Source: Ophiothrix spiculata
Lineage: Eukaryota > Echinodermata > Ophiuroidea > Amphilepidida > Ophiotrichidae
DNA length: 25,079 bases
Strand: one strand, 5' to 3'
Assembly (NCBI GenBank): GCA_000969725.1
Contig: JXSR01S047383.1
A model generated the notes under the pieces. It saw only the letters and a list, made by a program, of their open reading frames with translations. It was not told the origin of the DNA and did no database searches. A program made the position numbers and the translations under genes. Shown here piece after piece: positions 10,148-21,160 of the stretch; within the stretch, counting starts at the first letter, position 1; every line of letters starts with the position of its first letter.

Positions 10148-10371
10148 GTCAAAATCTTGCATTTGGAGTATATTTCACCATCAACTATTCACATTATTTT
10201 CATGATAAATGGGGTAAATAATGAAATGACCCCAAATTAAAGTTAATTGTCAAAATCTTGCATTTGGAGCATATTTCATGATCACTAACTGTTCACATAA
10301 TTTCCATTACACCGATTTAACCAATTCCACAAGAAGCAATGCATGATGGGACGCACACGATATCTTCTCTT
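10148..10371. repeat. Dispersed repeat, copy 1, with internal 101-bp duplication
   Basis: The string gtcaaaatcttgcatttg begins at 10148 and again at 10249, and the following 35 or so bases are also alike, giving an internal direct duplication. From about 10240 to 10371 the sequence matches 18380-18504, including a shared end gatgggacgcacacgatatc (here 10346-10365) and cttctcttg. It lacks the left inverted arm that the 18-kb copy has. Confidence 0.7.
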
Positions 10372-12075
10372 GTCTGGAGCAGGTGTCCATATTGGACAAA
10401 CACAATGACCACAACAACCACTAGGATAAAGCATTCCTGGCAACTTAGAGGTCCATTATCAGTTAGCAACAAATCTTAAAGACGAAGCCAAAACCAACAA
10501 AAACTACTTGCAAATTTGTTTGCCACAAGTAAATACTTTGTACAAAAATGGCCAGCCTCAAAGGTTAGTCTTTATGTACACAACATATGCCTTCCCTGAA
10601 TCTTCTATGCAATAATATTATGCTACACAAATATTTATCCAAAAGAGCAAATAAATTTGTTCTATTTTCATTGAGTCATGTCTGGGTAAGCTTTGCTACT
10701 TTAACTAATATAATTCATCACCATGTGGCCGTTTTAAATTGGAAAGCATCTAATCCATGAATAAAGTCTTGATTTGAATGTCACCTGAGAACATTTACAT
10801 GAGATTGCTTTTATTTGTTGCATTAACAGGGGACATGGTTCTTCCTATTTCGAGAATAAAAGTGAGCTAGAAAGTTGATTAAATGTTTCAATAAATTTGG
10901 TTGCATTTTCAATAAAAATTCAAACATGCTTTGAATTTCTATTGGTGGTGAATGTGTTTTGCAACAAATTTGAATCAATTCAGATGGGAAATAACAAAAT
11001 TAGGAAATGTTGGATTTTGAAATGTGTTTATTTCAAAATGAAGACAGAAAAACAGTCAAGAAATAATTATTATTTAGAAAGTCCAGGTCCAGGAAACTGT
11101 AAAAAGAGCATAATAAATTGTCCAATTTTATTTCCAGTGTGGATTTTAGAATAAAACACTTTTATGAGTCAGTTATTATTATAGAAATCAAAATGACTGA
11201 TTGAAAATGTGTTCAGGTTATCAATGACTGGTGGGGAATTCCTAGAAAACAGAAAAAACTTGTATATTTTCTTTTTCTGGAAAACAATAGATGACATCAA
11301 ATATATCTAAAAATGAATCCAACTGTCTTTTTAAAGATTTTTTTGTTTACCATTGTCTTACCTGCAATAATTTCCTAATTACATGTTAAAATATGATTAC
11401 TCATACATGTCATCATGTTTTACATTGAAATACATTCTTATTCTTCATAAACCTTAATGTTTTAGTTTTTCAATACCTTCTTCTAACAAAGAAGATAAAA
11501 CAATTTAAGAGCCAAAGACAAGAACAAGGGATTTAGAAAATGTGTTGATGTTTCTTCAGATAAACAAAAGAATTTCATCTCCTCAGTAAAAAAGATTGAC
11601 CAATGTACTTTTAAACAGTTCAAGTTTGCAGGAAAACATTAAGATTCGCTGAATTAATTCCCCTGTAAGTACACCCTTTTGTTTTCACAACTAGAGCATT
11701 CACCTTTTTCTATGCCATGAACAGGGAGGGGCAAATAGTGGATGTAGGAACAGGCCGAGACTCAATCAAATAACCACAAGTCTGACTAGAACAATAAAAA
11801 CCTCATTTAGTTACCAAGAAAAAAAAGTTGCAGGTCAATTTTAGGACAAATATCTCAGAAAAATGTTGTTGTTTTTCTATTAACGATTCATGTAGTGAAA
11901 AATTGTAACAGCACAATAAATTCTGAGGCGCATATATCATAATTTTGATATGGAAAGATAAACGACCCCATGTTCAAAAATATCTGGGATGACCCTATAT
12001 TGACCATTCCAATTTTGAGTGATCAAAAACTCAAAAACATTTGGGCATAAATGTTTAGAAATTTAAATGTCAAAC
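10372..12075. other. Intron stretch without recognised feature
   Basis: A long AT-rich stretch. The 85-codon plus frame at 10897-11154 is low-complexity and shows no domain. No element ends or tandem repeats recognised. Confidence 0.55.
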
Positions 12076-12143
12076 AGTGGTTTCACTCCAGATTCAAACC
12101 TGGGACCTCTTACAGCCCGGTCAAATCTCCAACTATAGGAGAT
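12076..12143 (-). mobile_element. tRNA-derived SINE head, minus strand
   Basis: On the minus strand an A-box-like CTATAGTTGGAG (12138-12127) is followed by GACC-loop-GGTC and a B-box-like GGTTTGAATCT (12100-12090) inside a CCAG/CTGG stem. The loop reads GGGCTGTAAGA, so the source may have been tRNA-Tyr-like. The pairing is imperfect. A body probably continues toward lower coordinates but its end is not visible. Confidence 0.5.
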
Positions 12144-13041
12144 TTGGAAATCCTGTAGTGTTTGATCACATTTTTAGTTTAATCAAATGGCAAAGTAATA
12201 AATTTTAAAAAGCACTTTGCATTTCCCTTAAAAACACTGTCGCTATAAACTAAACTAAAAACTATATCAGCATTTTATTTCTGCATAAATTATTCACAGC
12301 ATTATCAATCAACCATTTTCAATCAATTAAATACCTCAATCAATTATACACTTTATATTCTATTGTTAACTTCTTAATTCATCCACTTAATTAGGTTCAT
12401 TTCAATTCAAAATTGTTCACTTGCGAAAACTTGTTTAGATTTTCCAAGGTATGTCAAAGCGTTGAACACTTGCATTTTGTCTCAGCATAATTACCGCATT
12501 AAAAAGGCAACCAGACTTGATTCATGTCAAGTGTAACAAATAAGTTTAAGTGAAACATTCAAGTGAAACATAAGACTGTAAAATCAGAGCTTTGACTAAT
12601 TGAATTTCATTTAAAGTTATGCACTTTGTGAACCTAAAAATCAAGCTACCATAAACATATGTAAATTATCTGATCTTCACTATTTTGATCTATTAAAATA
12701 TTTTCTTTGCCTGTTTGTTTATCAATCCAGGTTGATCTAAATCGGCACATGACAAATACATTGGAATGCATGCTTTGGGAACTTGGTTTGCGATTTGGAA
12801 ATCTGGGGAAAATGAATACGGTACTTTTTGTTCTTTTTGTACATGATCAAGTCCGACTCTTTGAATCTACCAATTCCAAGATCAACTGAGCGGCTTATTT
12901 AATGTAGCGGTCCCGGGTTGTGGTGCAGTGTGTGGTGTGTTTTTTTTATAATTAAATGCAAGGAATGTAGACCTAAAGTGTGACTAGCTATTGACTTCCT
13001 ACAGTAGAAAAACACTTAAAATACAAAAGAACAAATGACAA
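12144..13041. other. Intron stretch without confident feature
   Basis: AT-rich. A short segment near 12887-12935 (gagcggcttatttaatgtag followed by cggtcccgggttg) recalls a broken tRNA-like SINE, but lacks both promoter boxes. The 60-codon frame at 12707-12889 shows no domain. Confidence 0.45.
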
Positions 13042-13043
13042 TA

Positions 13044-13493
13044 ATTGTGACCCGTCATATCGAAAGGTACTTTAAGGGTCCCAAAATGAAAATTGATTTT
13101 TTTGGTCTCATCTGAAAGATTATATTTTAAACTTTAAAGTGATACCTTGCTTTTGGTTATTGGATGTTTGATTGCAAAGTTACATCCAAATTGGTAAAAT
13201 GCATCGGGCTGATGCAGAAAACTTTAGTTCTGAGAAAATCAAGTTTAAAATTTCTGTACTGGTAAAACTTGAATGGAGAAAGGATTTTTATCTCGGTTTT
13301 TAAAACATTTGTCTTATGTTTTGGATGTTGGAACCTGATTTATATGATAGAATACACTTCAAAAGTAACGTTTCTGATGAAATTAGAAATTCGACCTTGG
13401 ACGTAATTTTTGACTATGCTCAGCTTCAATGGCCTGTATCTTGTAATTTACTATGCCAACCTTAAGGTACCTTTCGATATGATGGGTCACAAT
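13044..13493. mobile_element. MITE, 450 bp, TIRs 34 bp, TA duplication
   Basis: Arms 13044-13077 and 13460-13493 start ATTGTGACCC and match at 32 of 34 positions. Both ends are flanked by TA (13042-13043, 13494-13495). There is no open frame of note. The TA duplication points to a TA-specific superfamily such as Tc1/mariner; the family name is unknown to me. Confidence 0.85.
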
Positions 13494-13517
13494 TAGAGTC
13501 TATTAATTTCTATATTA

Positions 13518-13663
13518 GGGCTTAGTTACACATCACAAAACGGACAAAAAACATACGAATAACGTACACTGGGTTTGTAATCGATATACATGTATTTCAA
13601 TGACCGAAATGGTGTACGTTATTTGTATGTTTAGGATCTATACGGTGATGTGTGACAGAGCCC
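13518..13663. mobile_element. MITE, 146 bp, TIRs 50 bp, TTA duplication (PIF/Harbinger-like)
   Basis: Arms 13518-13567 and 13614-13663 match at about 37 of 50 positions, with conserved blocks ACACATCAC and AACATAC-AATAACGTAC. Both ends (GGGCT) are flanked by TTA (13515-13517, 13664-13666). A 3-bp TWA duplication is the mark of PIF/Harbinger, so this is probably a Harbinger-type MITE. It lies only 24 bases from the preceding MITE. Confidence 0.85.
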
Positions 13664-13669
13664 TTAACT

Positions 13670-14106
13670 AGTGCCTTGCCCTACAACAATCCACTGTCCA
13701 ACAATGTCCTTCCACATGTGCATACGGATACCCTGGTCACATAACCTTGCGGCGAGGTTATGTGTTTACGGCATCATATGGGTAGAATTCAGCAGACACC
13801 GATCGGACACTGGCTGGTGTGCGGACGATGTACGAACGGGCAGTGGCCGTAAGCAGTAGAGATGCCGGAAGCATGCCGCAAGAATTTATTTCTGAGTTAA
13901 AAATCCTGCTGCTTGTATACGATGTCTTCAGTTATGGTTACATAACCACCGGATGCAGACCAGTGACCGACCTGGCATCACAATCATTCACCGGTGTCTT
14001 ACCGATGTCACACCAGCGTTGCGGCCTTACGGCACAGCGGCTTCCTTTGGCTTTATGTGATCATACCATCAGAGAGGTTGTAAAGGTCATTGGAACTAAG
14101 TTCTAA
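13670..14106. other. GC-rich island, unrecognised
   Basis: This stretch is far richer in G+C and CpG than its surroundings and carries two overlapping plus-strand open frames (13671-13859 and 13819-14106, 62 and 95 codons) with no recognised domain. It contains a perfect 10-bp inverted repeat CACATAACCT/AGGTTATGTG around a 7-base loop (13738-13764) and a palindromic tggttacataacca near 13937. It starts right beside the Harbinger-like MITE. It may be part of an older insertion. Confidence 0.4.
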
Positions 14107-15775
14107 CATTTGCCATGTTCAGTGGCATTTCTCAAATAAATTAAAATATTTTAAGATTCTATTCTCTAGAGGAGAATCCAGAAGGAGAATTCAGAAATAT
14201 CTAGTAGATTCTGACTTGTTATCTTTTAATTTTGAATGATTGTTCAATTAATTGATCAAGAAATCTACAATGGCGATTGAAAAGGTAATATGGAAAATTA
14301 TTTAATTTGGTTATAAAAATCTATTAAAGATCAATCATAGATAATCATTACCAAAAGTGCTTTGATGTTGACAAAGACAGCCAAGGAAATGATAAAACAT
14401 GTTTTCTGAAATTCCTGTATCGGTTTTTTTAAGTAAAAAAATCATATCCAAAATTTCAAAATTAAGTTCAAAGAGGCCTGGGATGGTCTGAGGAGGGAAC
14501 CTTTTACTTTCTAGTTTCCTTTTACTACATTCACCTTGTGTCTTTCAAAAACAGAGGCATGTTGTTGTTTTTAAAATATCTTTAAAAAACTGTGATGGAA
14601 ATTTTACATAATGAAAACTGAATTTTAATGTGCGTAATATTTCTTTTAAAGGCTGAGACGAAAATGATAAAGGTATGAACTTAAAGCACACATATTTCTC
14701 TAACTTGGTCTAAAATAGGGCTATATCACAATTATTTTCATCATCATTATTTTCATATTGACCATCATGACTATTTTGATCTTATCAAATGAGCTGACCA
14801 ATATACATGTTAGTTGATATTGCCTGTTGCCATGATAATCTTGGCAACAAAAGAAAAGAAAACCCGCTTCAAGCGGTTGAATTATTGGGCTTTATGTTTG
14901 TGCAACAAAAAAAGCCAAAATTTTCTTTAGATTTAGGGCAAACAGAGGGCATGGTGTTGACAAATTTTGAATTTTATTTTGATTAAATCTTGAAGGTCAA
15001 AATCAAGATTGATACTGATGACAATACATGTTGATAAAGAAATACAACATGTTTTGTCCTTGTAAAGAATGTATTATCCCTGTTTGTTTTTAGCTGGGGT
15101 GAGGTGTTCATTGCCATGACAATTTACAGATTAAAAATTGGTTCATTTATAGCATTTTGACAAGTTTATTCAAGTGCAATTAATGAAGTTCAAGTATCAA
15201 AAACTTCAGAATACAATTAACACAAAAGAGTCATTCTTTTCTCATAGCTCAGGGTGTCAGTTCTGACAGGCCTCAAAATAACAACTAGTGTTTCTGAGTG
15301 TTTGAAATTGAAATGATCTAAAACAAATTCTGGAGTTTAATTAATTATAATTAAAAACCAAAGATCTGAATTTAATTAGTCCAGCCTCTTTAATTTCCTC
15401 CTCCCTCCCTAGTCCACACCACGTCAATGTGAGTAATGACCGAAATGGCAAGAGCATTGACCGTTTACAGCTGTTACATAAGAGCTAATTGTCTTTTGAT
15501 TGTATTTTCAATAACTGATGAATTGATTATCAATAAAATCAGTCATAATGTTGATAGATGAGTAACGATAATATGGTTGTTGGTGTACTTTAAATTGTCA
15601 AAATTTACTGTTGATAAATTTATCGCTGCACTGCCAATGGTAGACTATAATAAAATCATCCTAGTTGGGATATGAGGGGGGGGGGTGATTTAGTTGTTCT
15701 CTGCCACCGATTGGTCCTAATAAACCTTGCCACACATACAAGGACTTGATCCATACAGGGACCTAAAGAAAGCTC
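14107..15775. other. Intron stretch without recognised feature
   Basis: AT-rich intron with a G run near 15676; no element ends or plausible coding frame seen. Confidence 0.55.
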
Positions 15776-15827
15776 GTTGCATCCATCTAAGAAAAAGTGA
15801 TTTTTCTCTAAGATAATCGAATGCAAC
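15776..15827. repeat. Short imperfect hairpin
   Basis: GTTGCAT (15776-15782) pairs with ATGCAAC (15821-15827). An inner stem of AGAAAAA with TTTTTCT closes a GTGA loop, with unpaired bases between the two stems. It could be a stem-loop in the pre-mRNA or the remnant of a tiny fold-back element. No evidence for a processed small RNA is available from sequence alone. Confidence 0.45.
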
Positions 15828-16948
15828 ATGTTTTATGCACACATAATATGCACGCATAACTTTTGCCTACTACCTGGTTCTTGTCAATATTAGGGAGTAA
15901 AACAATTTCTTAACTGCCACTTTACTTTACCATACAGATATAGGCCTGTAAAAACAAAATTATGAATAAAACATATTTTGTGGTTTTCTTTGAGTAGAAT
16001 AAACATTGATTATGTTTGATATTCGCTACAGAAATTGACTTGCAATAAAAGAAATATTTCAGAGTTACGGTTTGATCAAAGTTAACATTGATCTGATTCT
16101 CTATACTCAGCCAGTTTGACAATTGATTTTACATTTCATCAAGCTAAGCCAATTCAAACAACAAGGCACTATATTGCACATTCCTTGTGCTCTGTGAATA
16201 TTTTCCCGATCCTGCTTCATAAATGGGGTGACATGAAATACTCCGCACAAAAGGCATTTACATGATGGTTCAATGACGAAAACGACAAAAAACTATACTT
16301 GAACTATAGAGAAAGTCTCAGTGTGTGGTAATTTAGCTGAACCTATTCTTGTGAAACCAAGTGGGGCTAATTTCCAGTCTCGTTATACCAAGTTGAAAAA
16401 GGATCTCCATGAGACCAAAATTAATTTGATCATGATTCCATGGTCATTGTCGACATATTGTGTTGAAAAATTCTTTCATTTGATTTTATGTTTTCAGTCT
16501 CACTTCACATGAAGAATATATTTGAATCTAAATTGAACAAACAATGTCATATTTTATACATTTATGTTGATTTTATATGGAAATAACAAGTATTGGTTTA
16601 TTGTTGCAGAATGTCAACAAAAGTTGTGAAAAATAAAGGCAAGGTGGGGGAAAGGTTATGATATGCTTGGCAGAAAAATAAGAAATAAATCAAAACATAT
16701 ATTGGTACAAAGAACCGTTAGCACCTTTATCATATCACACATCGCCTCCTTGAACCTCCATTATGCAATTTCCCGACATATTTTTGCATGTTTTCAGAAG
16801 ATTTTTCTCATGTTGGTATTTTTGATAAGAATATAGTTATATGAAATGCCTATAAAAGACACTTGCAAAAAATTTCAATGATTTTGTTTTGTAAAAATAG
16901 CAAATAACTAAAAACTGCCGGTTCATTTCGGATTATTGAGTACGTAAA
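15828..16948. other. Intron stretch without recognised feature
   Basis: AT-rich; small open frames (15922-16122 minus, 16321-16512 plus) show no domain. Confidence 0.55.
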
Positions 16949-17172
16949 TTATGAAGCTTGATTATGCAAAGAACCCAATACTGGTAAATTCTAAAAAAAA
17001 ATCTAAATAGGAACATGAAATACATGTATATTTATGGTCAGCACGCTACAGATGGATTTCACAGACCTTACGAAGCTTGATCATGCAAAGAACCAAATAC
17101 TGGTAAATACAAAAAAATCTAAAAAGAAACAAGAAATACTTGTTTGGCATGCTTCAGATGAATTTCACTGCT
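16949..17172. repeat. 119-bp tandem duplication, two diverged copies
   Basis: Copy one (16949-17067) and copy two (17068 to about 17172) share gaagcttgat-atgcaaagaac, atactggtaaat, aaaaaaatctaaa and cagatg-atttcac at a constant offset near 119. Divergence is clear, so the event is not recent. An 89-codon plus frame (17034-17303) runs through copy two but its translation has no known domain. Confidence 0.8.
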
Positions 17173-17340
17173 TTTGTCCAAAATCTGCAGAGGGGAGATT
17201 TCCTATTGACCCTTCAAGCTTTCACCTTTTCAGAAAGAGATTTTCAATAATTGTTCCAAAAAATACTAAAGTGGTCCATTTCAGGGACAATTACCAAAAG
17301 TAGCAATGATGATCATGATGATAATGAATGAGCATGACCA

Positions 17341-17757
17341 GGAATGTCCCGGGGGAGGGGGGTGCACCCAACTTTAGTTTTGGTAGGGGAATGCGCCCCC
17401 CGATATCTAAAACCCTAGTCTAGGGAACGGAAGATTGACTCTGAAAAGGGGAGGGGGTCTAGAGAACTGAAGGGACCAAAAAATGACCCTTCAGAACTAG
17501 TTTTTGGGCAAAATTTGGACTCTGGAAGCAAAAAATTCAACATTTTGCTGGAAATGGGGGTCTTGAGAACTAAATTTCAAAAAATGAGGCTAGAGAACTG
17601 AACATTTTTTAAAATAAGGCTTGCGAACTAAAGGTTGGGCTTGAAATGGGGATCTAGGGAGTGGCAGACAAGGTGTGAAAAGGGGGTCTTGAGGGCCGCA
17701 CATACCCGTATCACCTTCCTATGTCAGTGCCCCCCCCCCCAACCCCGGAGGAATATC
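17341..17757. mobile_element. G-rich repetitive element with internal short repeats
   Basis: The left end (ggaatgtcccgggggagg) and the reverse complement of the right end (ggatattcctccggggttgg) are similar, bounding about 417 bases. Inside, variants of TCTAGAGAACTGAA recur near 17419, 17458, 17571, 17590, 17620, 17653 and 17688 at irregular spacing. Elements with such CCCGGGGG ends followed by G runs occur in several marine invertebrate genomes (from memory). No coding capacity; class unknown. Confidence 0.65.
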
Positions 17758-18283
17758 CGACAAAATGACTGAATATTTTCTACTAAACACAACCTAATAA
17801 AGATGAACAACATAATGACATAATACCCGGAGACTACAAGCAGGAAATGTACAAAATGAATTTGTCATAATATAACAGCTCAGAGCAAAATTGAAGCAAA
17901 AAAATTAATAAAACCCCTGATCAAATGTTAAACCCCTCCATTATTTCCTCAAATAAATGACAAGCCTCAAGTGCACATTGTAATTAGACTGGTGTAAATG
18001 TACATCATGAATCGTGATCATAAATTCAAAATTAAAACTTGTAATTTTTCTAGATATTGAGTGTACAGCTACGGGGCTAATCTGAGTCAGCTTCGGTAAA
18101 ATTCAAAAGCTGACATTGGAAGGAAAAACCAACGGCATTTATTGTAAATGGTAACAACATCATCATGTAAGCCAGAGGTCTAGGAAATTATACGTCTGAT
18201 TTGGATCTTGGTATGAAAGATAAGGAGGACTTGCAGAGAATTTTAACCTGGTGGTCCTGAAGGCAGTGGCTATCCTTTATGCA
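17758..18283. other. Intron stretch without recognised feature
   Basis: AT-rich; nothing seen. Confidence 0.55.
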
Positions 18284-18504
18284 AAGAGAAGATACCGTGT
18301 GTATCCCACCATGCATTGCTTCCTATAGGATTGTTTGTATAGGAAATAATGTGAGTAGTAAGTGATGAAATGCCCATAAATCAAAGTTAATGGTTGTAAT
18401 CTTGCATTAAGGACATGTTTCATTACTAACTATTCACATAACTTCTGGAACAAAATTTCCAACAGAAAGCAATGAATGATGGGATACACACAATATCTTC
18501 TCTT
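18284..18504. mobile_element. Fold-back MITE, about 221 bp, arms about 90 bp (copy 2 of dispersed family)
   Basis: The left arm (18284 to about 18372) begins aagagaagataccgtgtgta and the right arm, read in reverse complement (18504 to about 18415), begins aagagaagatattgtgtgta. Both continue through tcccaycatkcattgcttyc to a tgtgagtagt/tgtgaatagt segment. The right arm also matches 10240-10371. No open frame; target duplication not clear. Confidence 0.75.
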
Positions 18505-19650
18505 GTTAAGCACGGGGGGGGGGGAAATTGGGACACAGGAGTATACAATGTATCTGCTAAAAAAATGAAATATTTAGCACTTTACAAAGAAATATATCAA
18601 GTAATCTGTAAAGTAAAGGGTATATGGTTAAAGCAATACTTGCATTGACCAAGATGCGAGATACAAGATTCTGAGTTGTCGCATTCTCAAGGCACAATAT
18701 AGCGTGGCCATCTTGTTATGGTAACTCAGAACTTGACCTAACAGACAAAATACTCTCTTAATGCATGGTGCTGCTGTCAGTGTTCAAGTTATTGTTGAAG
18801 ACTTGTGCAGAAAGATGATAAAATATGTCAATTAAGTTGCAGATTTGAAGCATCTTAAGATTGTATTTTATCTGTTAACTTTATTTTTGAATACAAAAAT
18901 GTATTCAAACGTAAAACTACATTTTTTTTACAGTCTATCTACTTACATGTGGAATAATACATCGTTATATTGAAAATGAATTTAACTGTTAACCAGACTA
19001 TGAATTTTTGAATAAATAGACTATTCAACTATTAAGTTCAATTAACAAATAAAATGCTCATTGTGTCAACAATTATGTCTCCAAATTTACCAATTTAAAT
19101 CTCTTTCAAAGTGAAATGTTCTCGTCTATCAATTCTACAAAAAGAACACAATTCTTCAACAATTTTATCAAATCATCAAAAATAATAAAGGTCTGTTTTC
19201 AATTCATCGCTAATATGCCGACTGTTGTAACACCTGGATGAGCTTGCATTGCTTACGACAACGATGTTTTACGTTTTCTCGACTCAACAAGTGCGGGATA
19301 AATCACTCGTATATATGGATGGTGGATTTTATTGATGGCATCAAGCCTGGTTGACCTGATGACTCACTCTATTAATGCCTTAGTATAAAACCAATAAGCA
19401 TCCTGATCAAATATTCATTGGAGAGATAAATACAACCATATTTAATGTCAAAGATGTGCTACATGTATATTTGCAATATTGACTTTGAAAAAACGGTTGC
19501 TCATTTAGGATACTAACAATAATTTTACATGCATTTCTGAAAATGAATGATCAAACACGGCAGGATGGGATGTAATATTGCATGTCTGTGCTAGTGAAAA
19601 CCGAGCAAAACCAAAATCTGATAGCCAAACATGACCTGGACAGTGGCACT
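18505..19650. other. Intron stretch without recognised feature
   Basis: AT-rich, with a G run at about 18514-18524. No repeat or coding signal seen. Confidence 0.55.
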
Positions 19651-20006
19651 TGTGTAGCCAGTAGGGGGAGGGGACAGGGGGCTGTGCCCTCTCCCCAAAT
19701 TGAGGCCAGTTACATATAGTTCAAAAACAGTAAACATCTTATTTTTAGCATGTTTTATTGGAGTTTTCAAACCTTTATTCAGTTGAAATCAAATTTTGAT
19801 GGCCCTTGCCAACCCCCTTATCAAATCCTAGGAACTGGGAGGGAAAAGGGGGTAGATATATTTTGGGGTCAAATAACCAAACTTTGGGCAGCAAATTAAT
19901 GATATTTTGTAATCTTTCATTTTTCATACAAAATTTTATAATGGCCTACATATGCTGGTATTTTTTTTTTTTGAAAGCAGAACTTTAGCACTGATCTTGG
20001 CTACAC
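19651..20006. mobile_element. GTAGCC-ended element, copy 1
   Basis: The left end reads tgtgtagccagtagggggag and the right end reads ttggctacac, its inverted counterpart, bounding about 356 bases. The left part is a G/C-rich block and the right part has a T run (about 19958-19972). Ends like cactggcgtagccagg are common in repetitive elements of marine invertebrates (from memory). The class is unknown. Open frames inside are short and without domains. Confidence 0.5.
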
Positions 20007-20895
20007 TTTTTAAAGTCTGAATTATGTCCTAACACTGCAACACATTTCTGTTTAAAAGTGATCTAGATTATTTTTGATGGTACAAAACTGTTATCAAGCA
20101 AATCATCTCTAACCTATTTGCAAATTTATGTTCATAATCATATGTTTGCATGAATATTGTCCCTGAGAATGGCAACATCAATTACATTACAAGAACCTTT
20201 AGAAATATAATTGAGAAATTCTGAAATTGATTTTTCACTTTTCATCTGAGAATTGATCAAAAATGCCCATGTGCATTGTCAATTAAATGAGCAGAATGTA
20301 TCATTTTGATCAGAAATGTGTCATATGTGACATGAATTTTAGATGCCAAGTGTGAGTAATTTCAAGCATTTTAACAACCATCAATGACTCACTTCATGTA
20401 TTGTAATGTACAGTGCTAAGGTTTGTACACAATATATTTTATCATTCCTGTTACCAGAATTTATGAACAAATTCCATGTCTTCAGATTTGCATGTACATG
20501 TATTTGCAGTGTGATTGTCGCTTTCATTTTCCTCAGACTTTATACATGTAGGACTGCAGTATGTATCCATCACGTACATTCAATCATGGATCATTTGTTA
20601 AATATCAGGGGATGATATGTTACTACTGCTTGTCTAACCCCACTAATGGAATTAATCTTACCAATAAAATATGTAATAACTACAAATTCGACCTATAAAA
20701 TGTCTGCCATCAGAGACTATGTTGCATACATGTACATTGTTTCAACAGCTACTTGTAGAATGAACAATAATCTCCTGTAATTTATTGGGAAGGCCTGACT
20801 TGTCTTAGGGTATTAAAGCCTTGAAAAATACAATTTTTTCACATTTTTATGAGCTAGTGTATAAAAAAGCTGACAAGTTTTTTGTGGTTTTGTAT
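20007..20895. other. Intron stretch without recognised feature
   Basis: AT-rich with tacatgtac-type motifs; the 69-codon plus frame at 20406-20615 has no known domain. Confidence 0.55.
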
Positions 20896-21160
20896 CACTG
20901 GCGTAGCCAGGAAGGGACGCGCGCACCCATTGGATCTACAACAAATAAAAAATTGAATAAAGAAAAAAGACAAAAAAAACCCCAACAATCAAAAACAACT
21001 AAAAAAGGGTGCAGTACCATAGTCCTAATTACTGCTAATAATACATTTGGCGGCTCGTCCAATATGCGCAGGTGCCCCTAGAGCCCCCCTAGAACCGTCG
21101 CCGTTTTGGACTAGGATTTATTGGGCCCCCCGAGGTACGCAATTCGGGCTACGCGGGTGG
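20896..21160. mobile_element. GTAGCC-ended element, copy 2
   Basis: The left end CACTGGCGTAGCCAGG (20896-20911) and the right end gggctacgcgggtg are roughly inverted. The interior has an A-rich block (about 20937-21006) followed by a GC- and CpG-rich block (about 21050-21160). It shares its end motif, but little interior sequence, with 19651-20006. Confidence 0.5.

Noticed and set aside
12887-12935. Possible tRNA-like SINE fragment around cggtcccgggttg
   Set aside because: Resembles only the 3' half of a tRNA-like sequence; there is no A box and the B box is incomplete.
14861-14876. Small hairpin ccgcttcaagcgg
   Set aside because: Only five base pairs and no poly-T context or conserved partner.
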